This document shows positions 1 through 11,164 of a stretch of DNA of 64,000 nt, one piece after another. Position numbers and translations under genes: made by a program. Location: contig JABYQU010000005.1 in NCBI GenBank assembly GCA_022264855.1, forward strand, positions 496,001 through 560,000, read 5' to 3'. This DNA comes from Lenzites betulinus. Taxonomy: Eukaryota; Basidiomycota; Agaricomycetes; Polyporales; Polyporaceae. Each line of letters starts with the position of its first letter. The first letter of the stretch is position 1. The notes below the pieces were generated by a model, which saw only the letters and a program-made list of their open reading frames with translations, was not told the DNA's origin and did no database searches.

Positions 1-1861
1 GACGCCGAAGTTGCCCATGTACGCCTTCCGAAGCGCCTCTAACAGCGAGGGGTGGGTCAGTAGCAGTTCAATCGCCGACTGTGAGTTCTTCGTGTCAAGT
101 TCTGTGATTAAACAATCAGGATCCAGTACCACACAATGTCAATTTGCGGCGTACGCTGTTGGAGGATGTAAGTGATTCGCAAAAGCGACCGATTCATGTC
201 TTGCTGTGCGCTTGCTTGCTCGAGTGCCTGCATGATTTTGGCATTCGTTGGCTGGAGGAATCTGTCAATTCCGGCGTTGTGGGAAATCACGACCAACTTG
301 GCGAGGACTTACAGGCTGAGCTGGGTTTGACGGCTGTGAAGTGAGTGGTCAGCATCTGGCAGCATGTCTTACCTGGAGGGAACCTACAGTGCTGAGGCCG
401 GATCTCGAGCCAGCAGACCTGGCCGCATATGGATCTTCCAGCCCGCGGTCAAGCAACTGCTTTCTGCGAACTATGCATGCTGCAACCATAGCGAATGTTG
501 TGCGTACAGCACCCATACCGCAATTGAACACCAAGGCGGTGGAGAGCGGGTCGGTCTCCTTGATGACACGCAGATATGCATCCAGGTAGTTGTCCTAGCG
601 GGAACCGTATCAGCATCGAGACGCATGTGAACGCTACCTCTGTACCGACCTCAATAGGGCGATCGGGAGAGATTGGTATACTACGAGGAGGTTAGCCAGA
701 TTGTTTCCGCGACCGACAGAACTTACCGGTGGTACTGTAGTGTATAATGAGCGAATCAAACAGCAGCAATAGATCACGGGGACTTACTTCGACGTTCCAG
801 CCATCTTTACGCATGTTCTCCATTAGCTCTCGCTGTGTTCTGACATTACCAGTGTCCACAGCGGTCCATGTCGGCAGGATGGCGCCTTCACCTTCGTCGA
901 CGTCCGTGGCTATGGTACCCCTATTCAGCTTGCCGCTTGTGCACCCCCGCATAAACACCACTAACCGACTTCATTATGGGTCAAAACTAGACCGCCATAC
1001 CTACCAACACAGGTCACTTCTCATGTTCCGTCAGGGGATATCTGAACTCACTTGTTAGCTTCAGCAAGAATGTCATTCTTGAGGCGATTCTCGATATCCT
1101 CGAGATTCTCCGCGCGGTCAGACAGCTTCAGAGTCCTTCTGGGCTCTGAAGCATCGCGCAGGACGAATGGACGTCCGGATATATAAACTTCGGGACGAAT
1201 GGGTGTAAATCAATGTTGCATTCTGAGGGTATGGACAGAAGAGCGAGCAGGTGCTAGCACTTGTTCACCACGACAAGCTGTCGAGTGTTTGCGGTCATGC
1301 CTGAATGGGAAACGTACCTATTGGTTCTTCTCGAGTGCAGAACCAGACGACCCGGGTAGGGTTAGGTATGTTGGGTCGGCAACGGAGGACCGACAAGATG
1401 GCTCGTAGACCTTGGGTGCGCGGCTGGGCTACACCATACACATTCAAGTTCCCTTGCCTCGGTGCTCTGAAATTAGGAGCACCATGTACGTTGATGTCGA
1501 GGTCGAGGGCTCGGCCTGCAGACGCCATCAATCTGAATCCAACTAAATCACAAGTACCATGATGCGCCGTACCTGAAGGGTAGTGATCGGTCTTAAGAAT
1601 GAATCCGCGGGAGAGAACACTCCCTGTCCGCGTCTTCACGATGGATGGTCCAGAGCGTTGTAGTTGGGGCATGAGGTCCAGAGGGGGCGTATCTGCGATA
1701 CCTATGGCATCGGCCACTGAGCTACTTAAGACACGGTGTCGCAGATCTTCCTCGACAGTTCGGCGCTGGACGGCGGATCCAGGGGGTACTTGCGGAGGAG
1801 CAGAGGCCGAACGTTGCTCATTTTGGAGGGCGCCGCTCGGAGCGCTACTATTCAAAGACAT
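1..1861 (-). CDS. Paladin-like / PTP-like phytase domain protein, partial (3' end beyond left edge)
   Basis: Member of the fungal family annotated as inositol hexakisphosphate (PTPlike_phytase) proteins, related to animal paladin; enzymatic activity is not established for all members. Visible in order: an N-terminal segment SVLSRGFILKTDHYPSG, then after a 57 bp intron (1516-1572) RALDLDINVHGAPNFRAPRQ, and after a 130 bp intron (1188-1317) VYISGRPFVLRDASEPRRTL. Further down, GTIATDVDEGEGAILPTW is followed by the phosphatase P-loop VFNCGMGAVRTT (CxxGxxR, about 490-530). The frame is still open at base 1 (reads ...LLEALRKAYMGNFGV), so the C-terminal part is missing. The start at 1861 is the first ATG of the conserved frame; a shorter N-terminus is possible. 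TIF6 lies upstream on the same strand. Confidence 0.88.
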
Positions 1862-2310
1862 AGATTTCGGAACTTGTTTCTCCGTTCAGCGGTGCGGGAG
1901 GTGGAGAGATGGGAAGAGGTGTCGCAGGGAACGACGGAGAGCAAGAAGAGGAAATACGCCTGACAGCCTTGGCAGTACTCTCTAACGCCCGAGTCAGCGC
2001 GCGTCGCGCACCGCGTTTTGCACGCCATGACCGTTGCGCGTGCCTCGCGCGTGCCCCGCGTCAGTCACGCTCTCATCCATTTTCTTGTCCGCATCTTATG
2101 TGAGTATCGTCTGACTTCCCTGGCACCACAATCGCGGAATAATTATACGTCTACATTTCATGTCATGTCGTGGTTCGTAGTAAAGATACAAAATGACTAG
2201 ACTGCGTCTGACCTTGCGCTCGATATGCAACACAACACGGATGGATCGGAATGGATACAGCCCACGAGGAAACCACGAACCGAAGCCCGGAGATTGAATC
2301 CGAAGCACGT
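1862..2310. other. Intergenic region, paladin-like promoter side
   Basis: 449 bases between the TIF6 stop and the paladin-like start. The part at about 1990-2090 is rich in GCGCG and GCGTCA-type words. No TATA box and no convincing reading frame is seen. Confidence 0.5.
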
Positions 2311-3271
2311 TCACGCCCAACTGTCGATGAGCGAGTCCCGCATTTCGCCAATGACCGCTGCCGAGCTCTGGCCCTGCAACTCTGGAGGAATGGATGACGT
2401 TAGTCGCCGCCGCAGATAAGCTATAGGACGTAAAAAGAACGCACTGAACGCTGCCTCGATGACGCTAATCTCGGTCGCCGTCGTGTCAAGACCGGTGAAT
2501 GCACACCAGTCGTTGACCACAAGACCCGCTCCGAGCACATCGGAACCACGGTTCACGGTACCAGCCTAAGGGAAGCGTTCTGTTAGTGCATATCTCCGAA
2601 TACATATCAGCCTACGCACCACTAGCGGTACTTGCAGCAAGCTGCTTAGCTCGTCCTGGTCCTGAATGCTCGTTTTCGGGTGGACGATCCCGCCCTGGTT
2701 TGAGATTACGGCATAGCTGCCGACAAGCACGTTGTCCGCGATCGTCTGCCGGAAAACCTCCACTTTCAAAACATCGGCGATGATCTCCTCCGTCTCGCGG
2801 TCGATGTCCGGGTGCACGAGCGCAACGTAGTCGTTGCATGCGATGACGTTTCCGAGGGCGGAGAGGCGCTCCTCTACTCGTTGGATCGCGACGGCATCGG
2901 GGAGGGAGTTCCGGATGTGCTGCAGCTCTTGATCCGTAGTTGTGGAAGGGACGAGTAGGCCATGGCGGTTGCCTGGGACATCGAAGGTAAGATCCGGGTT
3001 GACGTCACGAAGCAGGGAGTACGTACCAGCCGTTAGCCGACCGACAATTCGCGTCCCACCGATACTCGTGTGTACGATCGGGATGACCTCTCCAAGTTCG
3101 CTCTCGAACGAGGAGTAGAAGTTGGTACTGCCTTGAATGGCGACAAGGCAATAGCTGTTCGTCAGCTTAGAGAAAACGCCGATATCGCTGTTGTTCTCGA
3201 ATTGGATGCCTGGGTTAAGATGAGAAACCCGGATGTATATTTTCACGCTTGGGGGACGTACGGGTCGCCAT
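2311..3271 (-). CDS. TIF6: Eukaryotic translation initiation factor 6 (60S anti-association factor)
   Basis: eIF6/Tif6 is the pentein-fold factor needed for 60S ribosome biogenesis; it binds uL14 and prevents early 40S joining. The spliced protein starts [20 protein letters not shown] and contains [65 protein letters not shown] and [19 protein letters not shown], ending RDSLIDSWA, close to the usual 245 residues. The first coding exon is only 10 nt (3262-3271, ATGGCGACCC), followed by a 52 bp intron (3210-3261). Other introns interrupt RLTA-G-NRHG, PLV-AGTVNRG and EAAF-KLQ. The long open frame reaching to 3408 is read-through into intron and leader, not coding. It diverges from the NDUFAF7-like gene. 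Confidence 0.95.
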
Positions 3272-3625
3272 GGTGCGGGGGGCTTTGAATGAGTTGGTAA
3301 AACTTTTAGAGGGGGCGGAGGGGGTGTAGGGGTAACTCTGAGAGATCTGGCGGGTATCCGCGGAGGGCTTGAGTGATGTTGGTGGTGGTCAGTGAGCAGC
3401 GCAGGCAAAGTATAAAAGTGCGAGTGGCGAAGTCACGCCCGGCTCCGAGCGCGCGTCGGCGCGTCTCTCGCCGCGAACCTCACTCTCGTACTCGCACTCA
3501 CCGGCCACCTCGTACGGCCTTCTCTCTGACTCACTTGCCACTTCTTACTACATCGCCGACGAGCGTGACACAGTTCGACTCATCAGGAATACGCGGCATT
3601 GTTTCACGACAGGAGAAGATCCACC
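3272..3625. promoter_or_regulatory. Divergent promoter region TIF6 / NDUFAF7-like
   Basis: 354 bases between two divergent starts. A TATAAAAG word lies at 3411-3418, about 200 nt before the methyltransferase ATG. The half next to the + gene is rich in CTC and TCTC. No gene is seen here. Confidence 0.45.
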
Positions 3626-5531
3626 ATGAGTTATGCTCGGAGCCGGAGTCTGGTGAACAACTTGCGTCTGGACAGGTTCGTGGCCGCGCACGGGGCTGCC
3701 AATGCATGCGCTGCTTGGGCTAGAAGTCCGGTCGTTCAAACACGGTCCTACGCGAGCGGTGCCGATGCACCCACGGAGGTAGAAAAGATACTGCTAGACA
3801 CCATCCAGGTAGGTCTCGTCGGACCATGCACATTCCCGTGCACTAGCACCAGATACCCGTACGGGCTGTACCCGAAATTCGTTTTATGAGCCCATTCATC
3901 TTTCGATTTGCTGCTAATAGCGAAGATATCGCCGGAAGTAGTCGTTCAAGTCGTGAAGGAGAACTGTTCCACCACCCACCCGTGCCACTGTGATGTTCGT
4001 AGGATGTCGCTGAACAACTCGGAAGGCTGCAGGACCTATATCATTTGCAACGTATATGCAGATGTGCCTTTCGCATCCAACCGCTGGGTACTACATGAAG
4101 ACGAAGAAACCCGTCATAGGCTCCGGAGGAGACTTTATAACAAGTCCCGAGATCAGCCAGGTGTTCGGCGAAGTGGGTTGCAGTGTATGCTCTACTAGAG
4201 CATCCGTGATAACGAGCGCATAGCATTGCATATAGCTACTTGGAATATGGCTCCTTTCACAGTGGATGTATGCAGGCACGAGTCGAGAGATTCGCCTGCT
4301 CGAGCTCGGGCCAGGACGTGGTACGCTCATGCACGATGTCCTTAGGGTACGTATAATCATACCATTTGGAAGTGATACCTGCACTGACCCATGAAACTTG
4401 TAGGTGTTCTCGCAGTTTCCTGCCGCTCGTTTGGCAACGAAGGAGGTGCATCTGGTAGAAACAAGTCTTACCATGCGGTCAGCACAGGAGACGAAGCTCT
4501 CTTTCCTCGCTGAAACACATGGGTGGAAACTGCATTGGCACGATGCTCTCGATCAAGTGCCACACGATAACGAAAAGTTCACACTCGCGCTAGCGCATGA
4601 GTTCTTCGATGCCCTTCCCTTCCATCTCCTCCAGGTATGCCCACCCCAAAGATATTCGAAGCACTCAGGATGACCCAATGTCCACAGAAAACCCACCACG
4701 GATGGCAAGAGGTACTCCTCGCTTCAGGGCCAGATCCCGCTGCGCCGACGATATTGAAGCCTGGCGACAGCCCGTCGCTTGATATCCCCCTTAAGGCTGC
4801 ACCATCGACTGTCGCTGCGCGATTTCGGCAGGTCCTTTCGCCCGCCCCCACTCCATCTTCGACGCTCCTGGGACTGTCGTCCAAGCGCTTCCAAACACTT
4901 CCGGTCGGCTCGCGCATCGAGGTATCGCCAGCTTCGTTCAAGATCGCTCGCCAGCTTGGCGACCTTTTATATGACAAGCATTCCAAGGAAGACCAGTCAG
5001 CAGGATGTGCTCTCATTGTTGACTATGGTGGCGAGAAGGCCTACGGTAACTCTTTCAGAGTGCGTGGACACCCCCCTTCAGAATGATATGGTATCTCACC
5101 GTGCACGTATATATGTGTAGGCATTTAAAGACCACAAAATCGTGGATCCCTTCCACCGTCCAGGAGAGTGTGATCTTACCGTCAATGTGGACTTTGCTTA
5201 CTTGAAGGACGCGACTACGGATTTGGGTACGTCAATTACTTGTCCTTATCCCGTATACCGTGTCTCATCAGTACCTTGCGCAACTCCAGTGACTCATCAC
5301 GGCCCTCTCTCCCAAGCTATGTTCCTGCACCGCATGGGGTTGCAGGCACGTCTAGATGCCCTCAAAGCTTCCACAACCAGCGACGAACGCAAGCAAGACC
5401 TCGAACAGGCAGCGAAGAGGCTGACCGATCCTACCGGTATGGGAACACAGTACCAAATCATGGGAATGACGGGCAAGCGGAAGGGTGTTTTGACGGATGA
5501 GGAGCGCTGGCCTTTCATGGAGAGTGCGTAG
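3626..5531 (+). CDS. Mitochondrial protein arginine methyltransferase, NDUFAF7/MidA family
   Basis: NDUFAF7 homologues are SAM-dependent methyltransferases of the mitochondrial matrix that modify NDUFS2 during complex I assembly. The start at 3626 has a strong context (ccaccATG) and gives a basic, Arg/Ser-rich presequence (MSYARSRSLVNNLRLDRFVA). Family blocks follow: GSGGDFITSPEISQVFGE, REIRLLELGPGRGTLMHDVL (SAM-binding GPGRG), AHEFFDALPFHLLQ, IVDYGGEKAYGNSFR, then DLTVNVDFAYLKDA and GPLSQAMFLHRMGLQARLD. At least six introns are needed to join these frames, for example after NSFR near 5060 and before KDHKIVDPFH near 5121. The stop TAG is at 5529-5531. The 3' end faces FRA10AC1 with 261 bases between. 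Confidence 0.93.
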
Positions 5532-5792
5532 ACCAGACTACGGGAAAATAATTGCCAGATGATCTAGGGTTGGAAAGTCGGGAGCGAAGACGAAGGTGTG
5601 GATATGTTACACCGATATAATACATATGTTCACCGCGACCGAGAGCGGCGGTGCGCTGCGAGTGAAGGCGTCCATCCAGGTGAGTCCGTAGGCGCGGGAA
5701 AGTAGATGTTATGAAGGGGGGAAGGTATATTGGGCAGTCCTGCCAAGCGAGGGAGTGTGTGAGCGGTGTTCCTGCCGATGGTGGAGGTTCCC

Positions 5793-6539
5793 TCAATCAC
5801 GGTCCTTGCTACGACGTCGTTTCTGGCGGCCCTCCTCGTCGCCATGTCTCTGTCGCTCCTGTGACCTTCGCCTCTTTCTGTGCCCTCGCTCCCGGTTCTG
5901 TTCGGGGTCACTATGGTGGTCTTCATCGGCCTCTTCCTTTTGCTTCGCCGCGCCTTTCTCCTTATTGCGTTTGTACATGAGCTTCTTGACGCACTTCGTG
6001 CACAGCACTACCTTCACCAGCGCGAATTTGCTTTCGCCGTGTTCAAGGTATGAGAAAGGCAGCTCCAAAGTGCTAAACGCCGGTCGGATCTCCTCCCCTT
6101 CCTCCGGGAACCATTTGTGAAGAGGGCAGCGGGTGTTGCCGCAGGTTGTCTCTCCCGCACCGGAGAGCACCTCTTCCTCCGTCCGCCATCGCAGAGCAAA
6201 CTAAGATAAAACATAAGCTGGCTGATACTTCTAATACTTATATGTCGTCGACGACACTTACATTTCCGGACTTGTAATGCTTTAGGTCGCAAACAGCATA
6301 CTCTCGGTAGAGAGAGGAATAGTACTTCTTTGCCAACCTCTCGTCCCAAGAAAGCTGCCGTTCGTCCAAATCATCGTCCTCCCGAAGAAATCTATGTGAC
6401 AAAAGTTTATGAGGATCCTCAGCCTATGATTCAAGGTCAATATAAACCCCCGTCCTTACTTGTGGGAACCTTTCAGGATGTCGAATTCAGTGTTTCCTTG
6501 CTTTGAAGATCCCGCACCGCGCGAGCTACTCAAAGCCAT
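5793..6539 (-). CDS. FRA10AC1-like protein
   Basis: Homologue of folate-sensitive fragile site protein FRA10AC1, a conserved eukaryotic protein found with spliceosomal complexes; its molecular role is poorly defined. The spliced protein starts MALSSSRGAGSSKQGNTEFD, goes on through FLREDDDLDERQLSWDERLA, KKYYSSLYREYAVCDLKHYK and FALRWRTEEEVLSGAGETTC, and reaches a zinc-type Cys pattern (CGNTRC ... CTKC). FSYLEHGESKFALVKVVLC is the family signature. The tail is a basic/acidic low-complexity stretch (RKRRRSQERQRHGDEEGRQK) ending RSKDRD, as is common in splicing factors. Two introns are visible (after GSHK and after KSGN). It diverges from CCT5 with 299 bases between. Confidence 0.88.
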
Positions 6540-6838
6540 GATGGACCTCGGGCCTCAGTTCGATGATGAACCGGTTATCGAAAAGCGGTGGTAAGGTATT
6601 CCGTGTGAGTTATGTAGACAAGAGCACACCGAACGCTCTGAACTCCAAGATAGTTGCTTGAGGACTCCGCCAAGGTTAGCGGGACGCAGTGCGCCACACG
6701 CGACGCGACAGTGACAAATGCGTCACGCAGTCACGATTTGCGTGCAGCGCGTCACGCGTCTGCCTCAGATTATGGCGGGCGCTTGAGAGTCCGAGGTTTC
6801 TAGTCTCTCTCCCTTGTCCTCGCACATCCATCTCCACC
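6540..6838. promoter_or_regulatory. Divergent promoter FRA10AC1 / CCT5 with repeated GCGTCAC words
   Basis: Just under 300 bases. Between about 6680 and 6770 the words CGTCAC, GTCACG and GCGTCACGC recur several times (gcgtcacgcagtcacg, then gcgcgtcacgcg), resembling TGACG-type bZIP half sites. No TATA box is visible, in keeping with housekeeping genes. Confidence 0.45.
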
Positions 6839-8958
6839 ATGGCAGAACCCCAGGCGATGTATGCGACCGACGAGGTACTGAATAACCATGCGATATTGAA
6901 CTCAATGCTAAAAACTACCTACAGTATGGTCGGCCATTCATCATCCTGCGCGAACAAGCTAGGAAGACGAGGACCCATGGTACTGAGGCAATTAAGGTAC
7001 GCGCCCCTCCGAATATTTCTAGCTTGTTGGCTCACTGAAGGTACCTAGTCTCATATTCTTGCGGCCCGTACTGTTGCGAACATCATCCGTACTTCGCTCG
7101 GACCAAGAGGTGCGCATACCCTTGAATTGCACGCTACGCGCGTCCATCTCATTTGGCTGCTTTCAGGTCTCGACAAGATCCTCATCTCCCCCGATGGCGA
7201 CATCACTGTGACAAACGATGGTGCAACTATCCTCTCGCAGATGGAGGTGGACCACCAGATCGCAAAACTGCTCGTGCAGCTTTCAAAAAGCCAGGACGAT
7301 GAGATCGGCGACGGTACAACAGGCGTAGTCGGTGCGTACTCTCGTCTTCTTACCTAAAAAACCAGTTTAATGAGGAATCTATGCAGTCCTTGCTGGCGCA
7401 CTTCTTGAACAGAGTGAAGAGCTTCTTGACCGTGGCATTCACCCTATTCGCATAGCAGATGGGTTTGAACGTGCCTGCTTGGTCGCGGTCGAGCAACTAG
7501 ATCGCATCTCCGACCGCGTCCTGTTCTCACAAGATGATACCACGAATCTGCTCAAGACTGCTATGACGAGTCTGGGCAGCAAAATGTGCGTGTTTTCTCC
7601 GCTTTCTTTGCAAAATGATGAGCCTAATGGCCCGGCAGTGTGTCAAAAGAGCACCGTCAATTTGCCGAGATCGCGGTACAAGCTGTCATGGCGGTAGCGG
7701 ACCTCGAGCGGAAAGACGTGCCCTTCGACATGATCAAGGTTGACGGCAAAGTCGGCGGCTCGCTCGCCGACACGAAGCTCATCCGTGGTGTCCTCATCGA
7801 CAAGGATATGTCGCATCCGCAAATGCCGAGTAGCGTACGCGACGCGAAGCTTGCCATCCTCACATGTCCGTTCGAGCCTCCTCGCCCCAAGACGAAGCAC
7901 AAGCTCGACATCACGAGCGTAGAAGAGTACAACAAGCTGCGCGAGTATGAGAAGGAGAAGTTCCAGGACATGATCAAGCGTGTCAAAGACACCGGCGCGA
8001 ACCTCGTCATTTGCCAGTGGGGCTTTGATGACGAGGCGAACCACTTGCTCATGCAGAATGACCTCCCTGCTGTGCGGTGGGTTGGTGGACCCGAAATCGA
8101 GGTGGGTTTTCACATAATTGGCGCGTTTTTCTTGAACTAATTGGGCCTCCAGCTCATCGCGATTGCGACCAACGGCCGCATCGTACCCCGGTTCGAGGAT
8201 CTTACCCCCGAGAAGCTCGGCCGTGCTGGTATTGTGAAGGAGGTGTCCTTCGGTACGACGCGCGACAAGATGCTCGTGATCGAGGAGTGCGCGAACGGGC
8301 GGACCGTGACCGTCTTCGTACGAGGATCCAACAAGATGGTTCGCATGTTTTCCCCTAATCGTTCAGCGTCATCGCACACTAACGCCCCACGTCACCGCAG
8401 ATCGTCGACGAGGCCAAGCGCGCGCTGCACGACGCGATCTGTGCGGTGCGCAACCTCGTCGTGGACGACCGTGTCGTGTACGGCGGTGGTGCAGCGGACA
8501 TCAGCTGTTCGCTCGCGGTCGGGAAGGCGGCAGACGAGATCCCCTCGATTGAGCAGTACGCAATGCGCGCATTCGCGTCCGCGCTCGACGCTATCCCGCT
8601 CGCGCTCGCCGAGAACAGCGGCCTGTCGCCTATCGAGACCCTTGCGGAGGTGAAGAGCAGGCAGGTGGGCGAGGGCAACCCCATGCTGGGCATCGACTGT
8701 CTGGGCAAGGGCGAGAACGGTCAGTGTTGCTTGGGTGGATGTGTCGGTTTTACGGTGGACTGACATCCGGGCTGTAGATATGAAGAAGCAAAATGTGTAC
8801 GATCCCCTCATCTCGAAGAGGCAGCAGTACCTGCTCGCGACGCAGCTCGTCCGGGCGGTACTCAAGATAGGTACGTCTGAGTCCGGCTAGTTTCGGTGTA
8901 TGCGCTGACGCGAGTTCTAGACGATGTTATCACGGCGGGAGAGCTCGATGCAGAGTAA
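6839..8958 (+). CDS. CCT5: T-complex protein 1 subunit epsilon (CCT/TRiC)
   Basis: Subunit of the cytosolic group II chaperonin that folds actin and tubulin. The start (ccaccATGGCAG) gives [12 protein letters not shown]. After an intron come [20 protein letters not shown] and, over later exons, [38 protein letters not shown], the ATPase motif [17 protein letters not shown], then [35 protein letters not shown] and [16 protein letters not shown]. It ends [10 protein letters not shown] with TAA at 8956-8958. [20 protein letters not shown] and the GGGAADISC block point to epsilon rather than another CCT subunit. About eight short introns interrupt it. The full family length is covered without a break. 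Confidence 0.96.
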
Positions 8959-9137
8959 TTCAATGTAAAGTAGACGCGGCCTGCTATTCTCTTGTTCTCA
9001 CATCGTGGCATGCGTGTCAGATGCTTGGACAGTGTTTTGAACAAAGATGGTAAGCAAGTGATGGTATGCTACACGTAAGCTACATGACAAGGGAATATTC
9101 TACACCGAGGCATCGTTAGGTAGGGAAGACCTTATAC

Positions 9138-10701
9138 TCACTTCTTCCAGAACTTTGGTTCTATGGCGCACTCCCTCGCCATCTCATACTGTGGTACTAA
9201 ACATCAGCGGCATTTGCAACCAGGACAACCAGGATACTCACCTGTTCGTCCGTTCTACATACTAGGACGCGGCCCCCGTCGTTGTGCTTCCCGATCTCCA
9301 CAACGACGTCCTCCGTCCCCTCCACGTCTTTGTTGGTCTTCGGGTCAATGGCAAAGCCCAAACACTCGACGCGCTCTGTAACGGCCTCCCTCAACTCCAC
9401 GCTCTTCTCGCCAATCCCACCCGCGAAAACCAGTGCGTCCACCTTCCCGCCCATCTTCACATAATAAGCTCCGACAAAGTCCAAAATCCGGTCTAAGAAC
9501 AGATCAAACGCAACCGCCCATTTCCCCTCTTCTTCCCCCACCTCGGACTCGCCCTTCGCGCGCCGCGCCTCGACCGCCTTCATCTCCTTCACGATCTCCC
9601 CAAAGTCCGTCGTCCCAGTGATCGCTGCCCACCCCGAGTGTTTGTTCAATATCTCCTCCGCCTCCGTGACGTGCACGTCGACAGCCTGCGCGCGGTCGTG
9701 CGAGATCCGGCCGGCGCGGTTCGTGTAGTGGAAGACGAGCGAGGGGTCGATGGCGCCGCTGCGCGTCGCCCCCGGAAGGCCGGAAACGGGCGTGAGGCCC
9801 ATGCTCGTGTCGAGCGAGCGGCCGTGCTGGATTGCGCAGACGGACGCGCCGGACCCGAGGTGCATCGCGATGAGGTTCGTTTCCGAAGGATCCTGTGTGC
9901 GGGTGAACGATAGCGTGTTAATAAATGATATCGAAGAGATGTTGGGGTGGTCGAACCTTGCCTAGGAACGAGCTCACGGAGCTGAGGATGAATGAATCTG
10001 GGGCACAGGATAAGCATGGGCCACAGTTGGGCGCGCTGGGACGGCGGGACGTACAGCTGAGCCCGTGGAACCCATACTTCTTCAGCCCGCGCTTCTCTGC
10101 GACGTCCTGCGGGATAGCATACATGGCTATGTGCTTGGGTATCGTTCGGTGAAAGGACGTGTCGAAATAGGCGATAGATTTCGTGTTTTTCAGCTGGTCT
10201 ATGCACGCCTGCATCACCGAAAGCGCGCCGCCGTTGTGTCTGTGATGCGAATTGAGGTTTTACACACAAAAGGATACATAACACCACGCACAGAGGGGCA
10301 AGGTCAGAGAGGCGTTCGATGTAGTGGTAGGTCTCGCTGGTGATGACCACAGGCTCGAAGTAATCGCCGCCATGCACGACGCGGTGGCACACGTGCCCAA
10401 TCTCGTCGCGCTCGATATTCCCTTCGTGCTTGAGATACTCGAGGAAGTGCTGAAAGGCAGAAGCATGGTCCTTGATGTCTTCTGCTGGATCATTCTTGAC
10501 TTCGCGCCCCGTGCCGTGAGCAGCGAGCTTGAAGGAGAATTTGGCTGGAGACTGGGAGATTCCGGTGATGGTGGAGTTGAGCAAGAGCTCAACATCTTTG
10601 GGGGATGCCGTCCCGCGCTTGTAGAGAGAAACTTTGAGGGAGGATGAACCCGCATTCACAGCGAGTATGAGGGCGTGCTTTGAATCATGTCCTTCCGGCA
10701 T
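9138..10701 (-). CDS. Acetate kinase
   Basis: Converts acetyl phosphate and ADP to acetate and ATP (or the reverse), an ASKHA-fold enzyme found in fungi that have phosphoketolase. Motifs in order: ALILAVNAGSSSLKVSLYKR, IGHVCHRVVHGGDYFEPV, YFDTSFHRTIPKHIAMYAIP, KKYGFHGLSY, HLGSGASVCAIQ and DTSMGLTPVSGLPGATRSGA, then the end DEQ-YEMARECAIEPKFWKK across a 53 bp intron (9189-9241). A small exon SFILSSVSSFLGK sits between two introns after GLSY. I chose ATG 10701 (MPEGHDSKHA) because a typical intron (GTAAGC ... CTGAAC ... CAAG) appears to end just upstream, putting it in the leader; a start at 10917 would add a Ser/Pro-rich extension. It diverges from phosphoketolase. Confidence 0.94.
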
Positions 10702-11164
10702 TGGATGAGCGTCTTGAAAAGCATAGTTCAGTTCTCCTGATCCTGCCGAATTGGAGACAAATTCCCGCTTACCGTGCAAGTTGGGTTGAAGAACGCTGGG
10801 CTTGGATGTAGGGGGGTAGCTGTGGGATGTGGTAAGGCAGCTGGAGGACGTGGGGAGGAAGCTGGGGGACGATGCCGGATGTTGCTCCACCGTGACCGTG
10901 GCCACATCCTTGCACAATTGGTGTACATGCGTTCATGATGTACATATGCATCATGGACGTCGACACGGACGTCCTATGACGTCGGCGTAATGCTTGTCCG
11001 TGACGGCGCGTCCTCTATATCCTCGCGATGATTGGCTCATGTGTGTGACGGAGTGTGACTGCACGCGACATTGGAGTCGTTCGCGCAGGATCTTGGCCTC
11101 AGCTGCACTCCACCTATAAATATGTTCTCCTCCGTCTTTCTTTCCGCCAGAACCCCCGCCCAAC
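10702..11164. promoter_or_regulatory. Shared divergent promoter of acetate kinase and phosphoketolase
   Basis: 463 bases between the two chosen starts, including a likely leader intron on the ACK side. Three GACGTC palindromes lie at 10956-10961, 10968-10973 and 10978-10983; the last sits in tatGACGTCgg, a CRE/ATF-like site. An ATTGG (inverted CCAAT) occurs near 11030. TATAAATA at 11115-11122 lies 43 nt before the XFP ATG. No clear TATA box is seen facing ACK. Confidence 0.6.
11115..11122 (+). promoter_or_regulatory. TATA box of phosphoketolase gene
   Basis: TATAAATA, 43 nt before the XFP start codon. This spacing implies a very short 5' leader. Confidence 0.6.

Noticed and set aside
3272..3408. 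N-terminal extension of TIF6 (Pro-rich reading frame up to 3408)
   Set aside because: The conserved start MATR at 3271 plus a 52 bp intron gives the exact family N-terminus; the Pro-rich frame runs through the intron and leader.
6479..6593. Plus-strand mini-frame opposite the FRA10AC1 first exon
   Set aside because: It is short and antisense, and the minus-strand reading MALSSSRGAG...FDILKGSHK fits the family.
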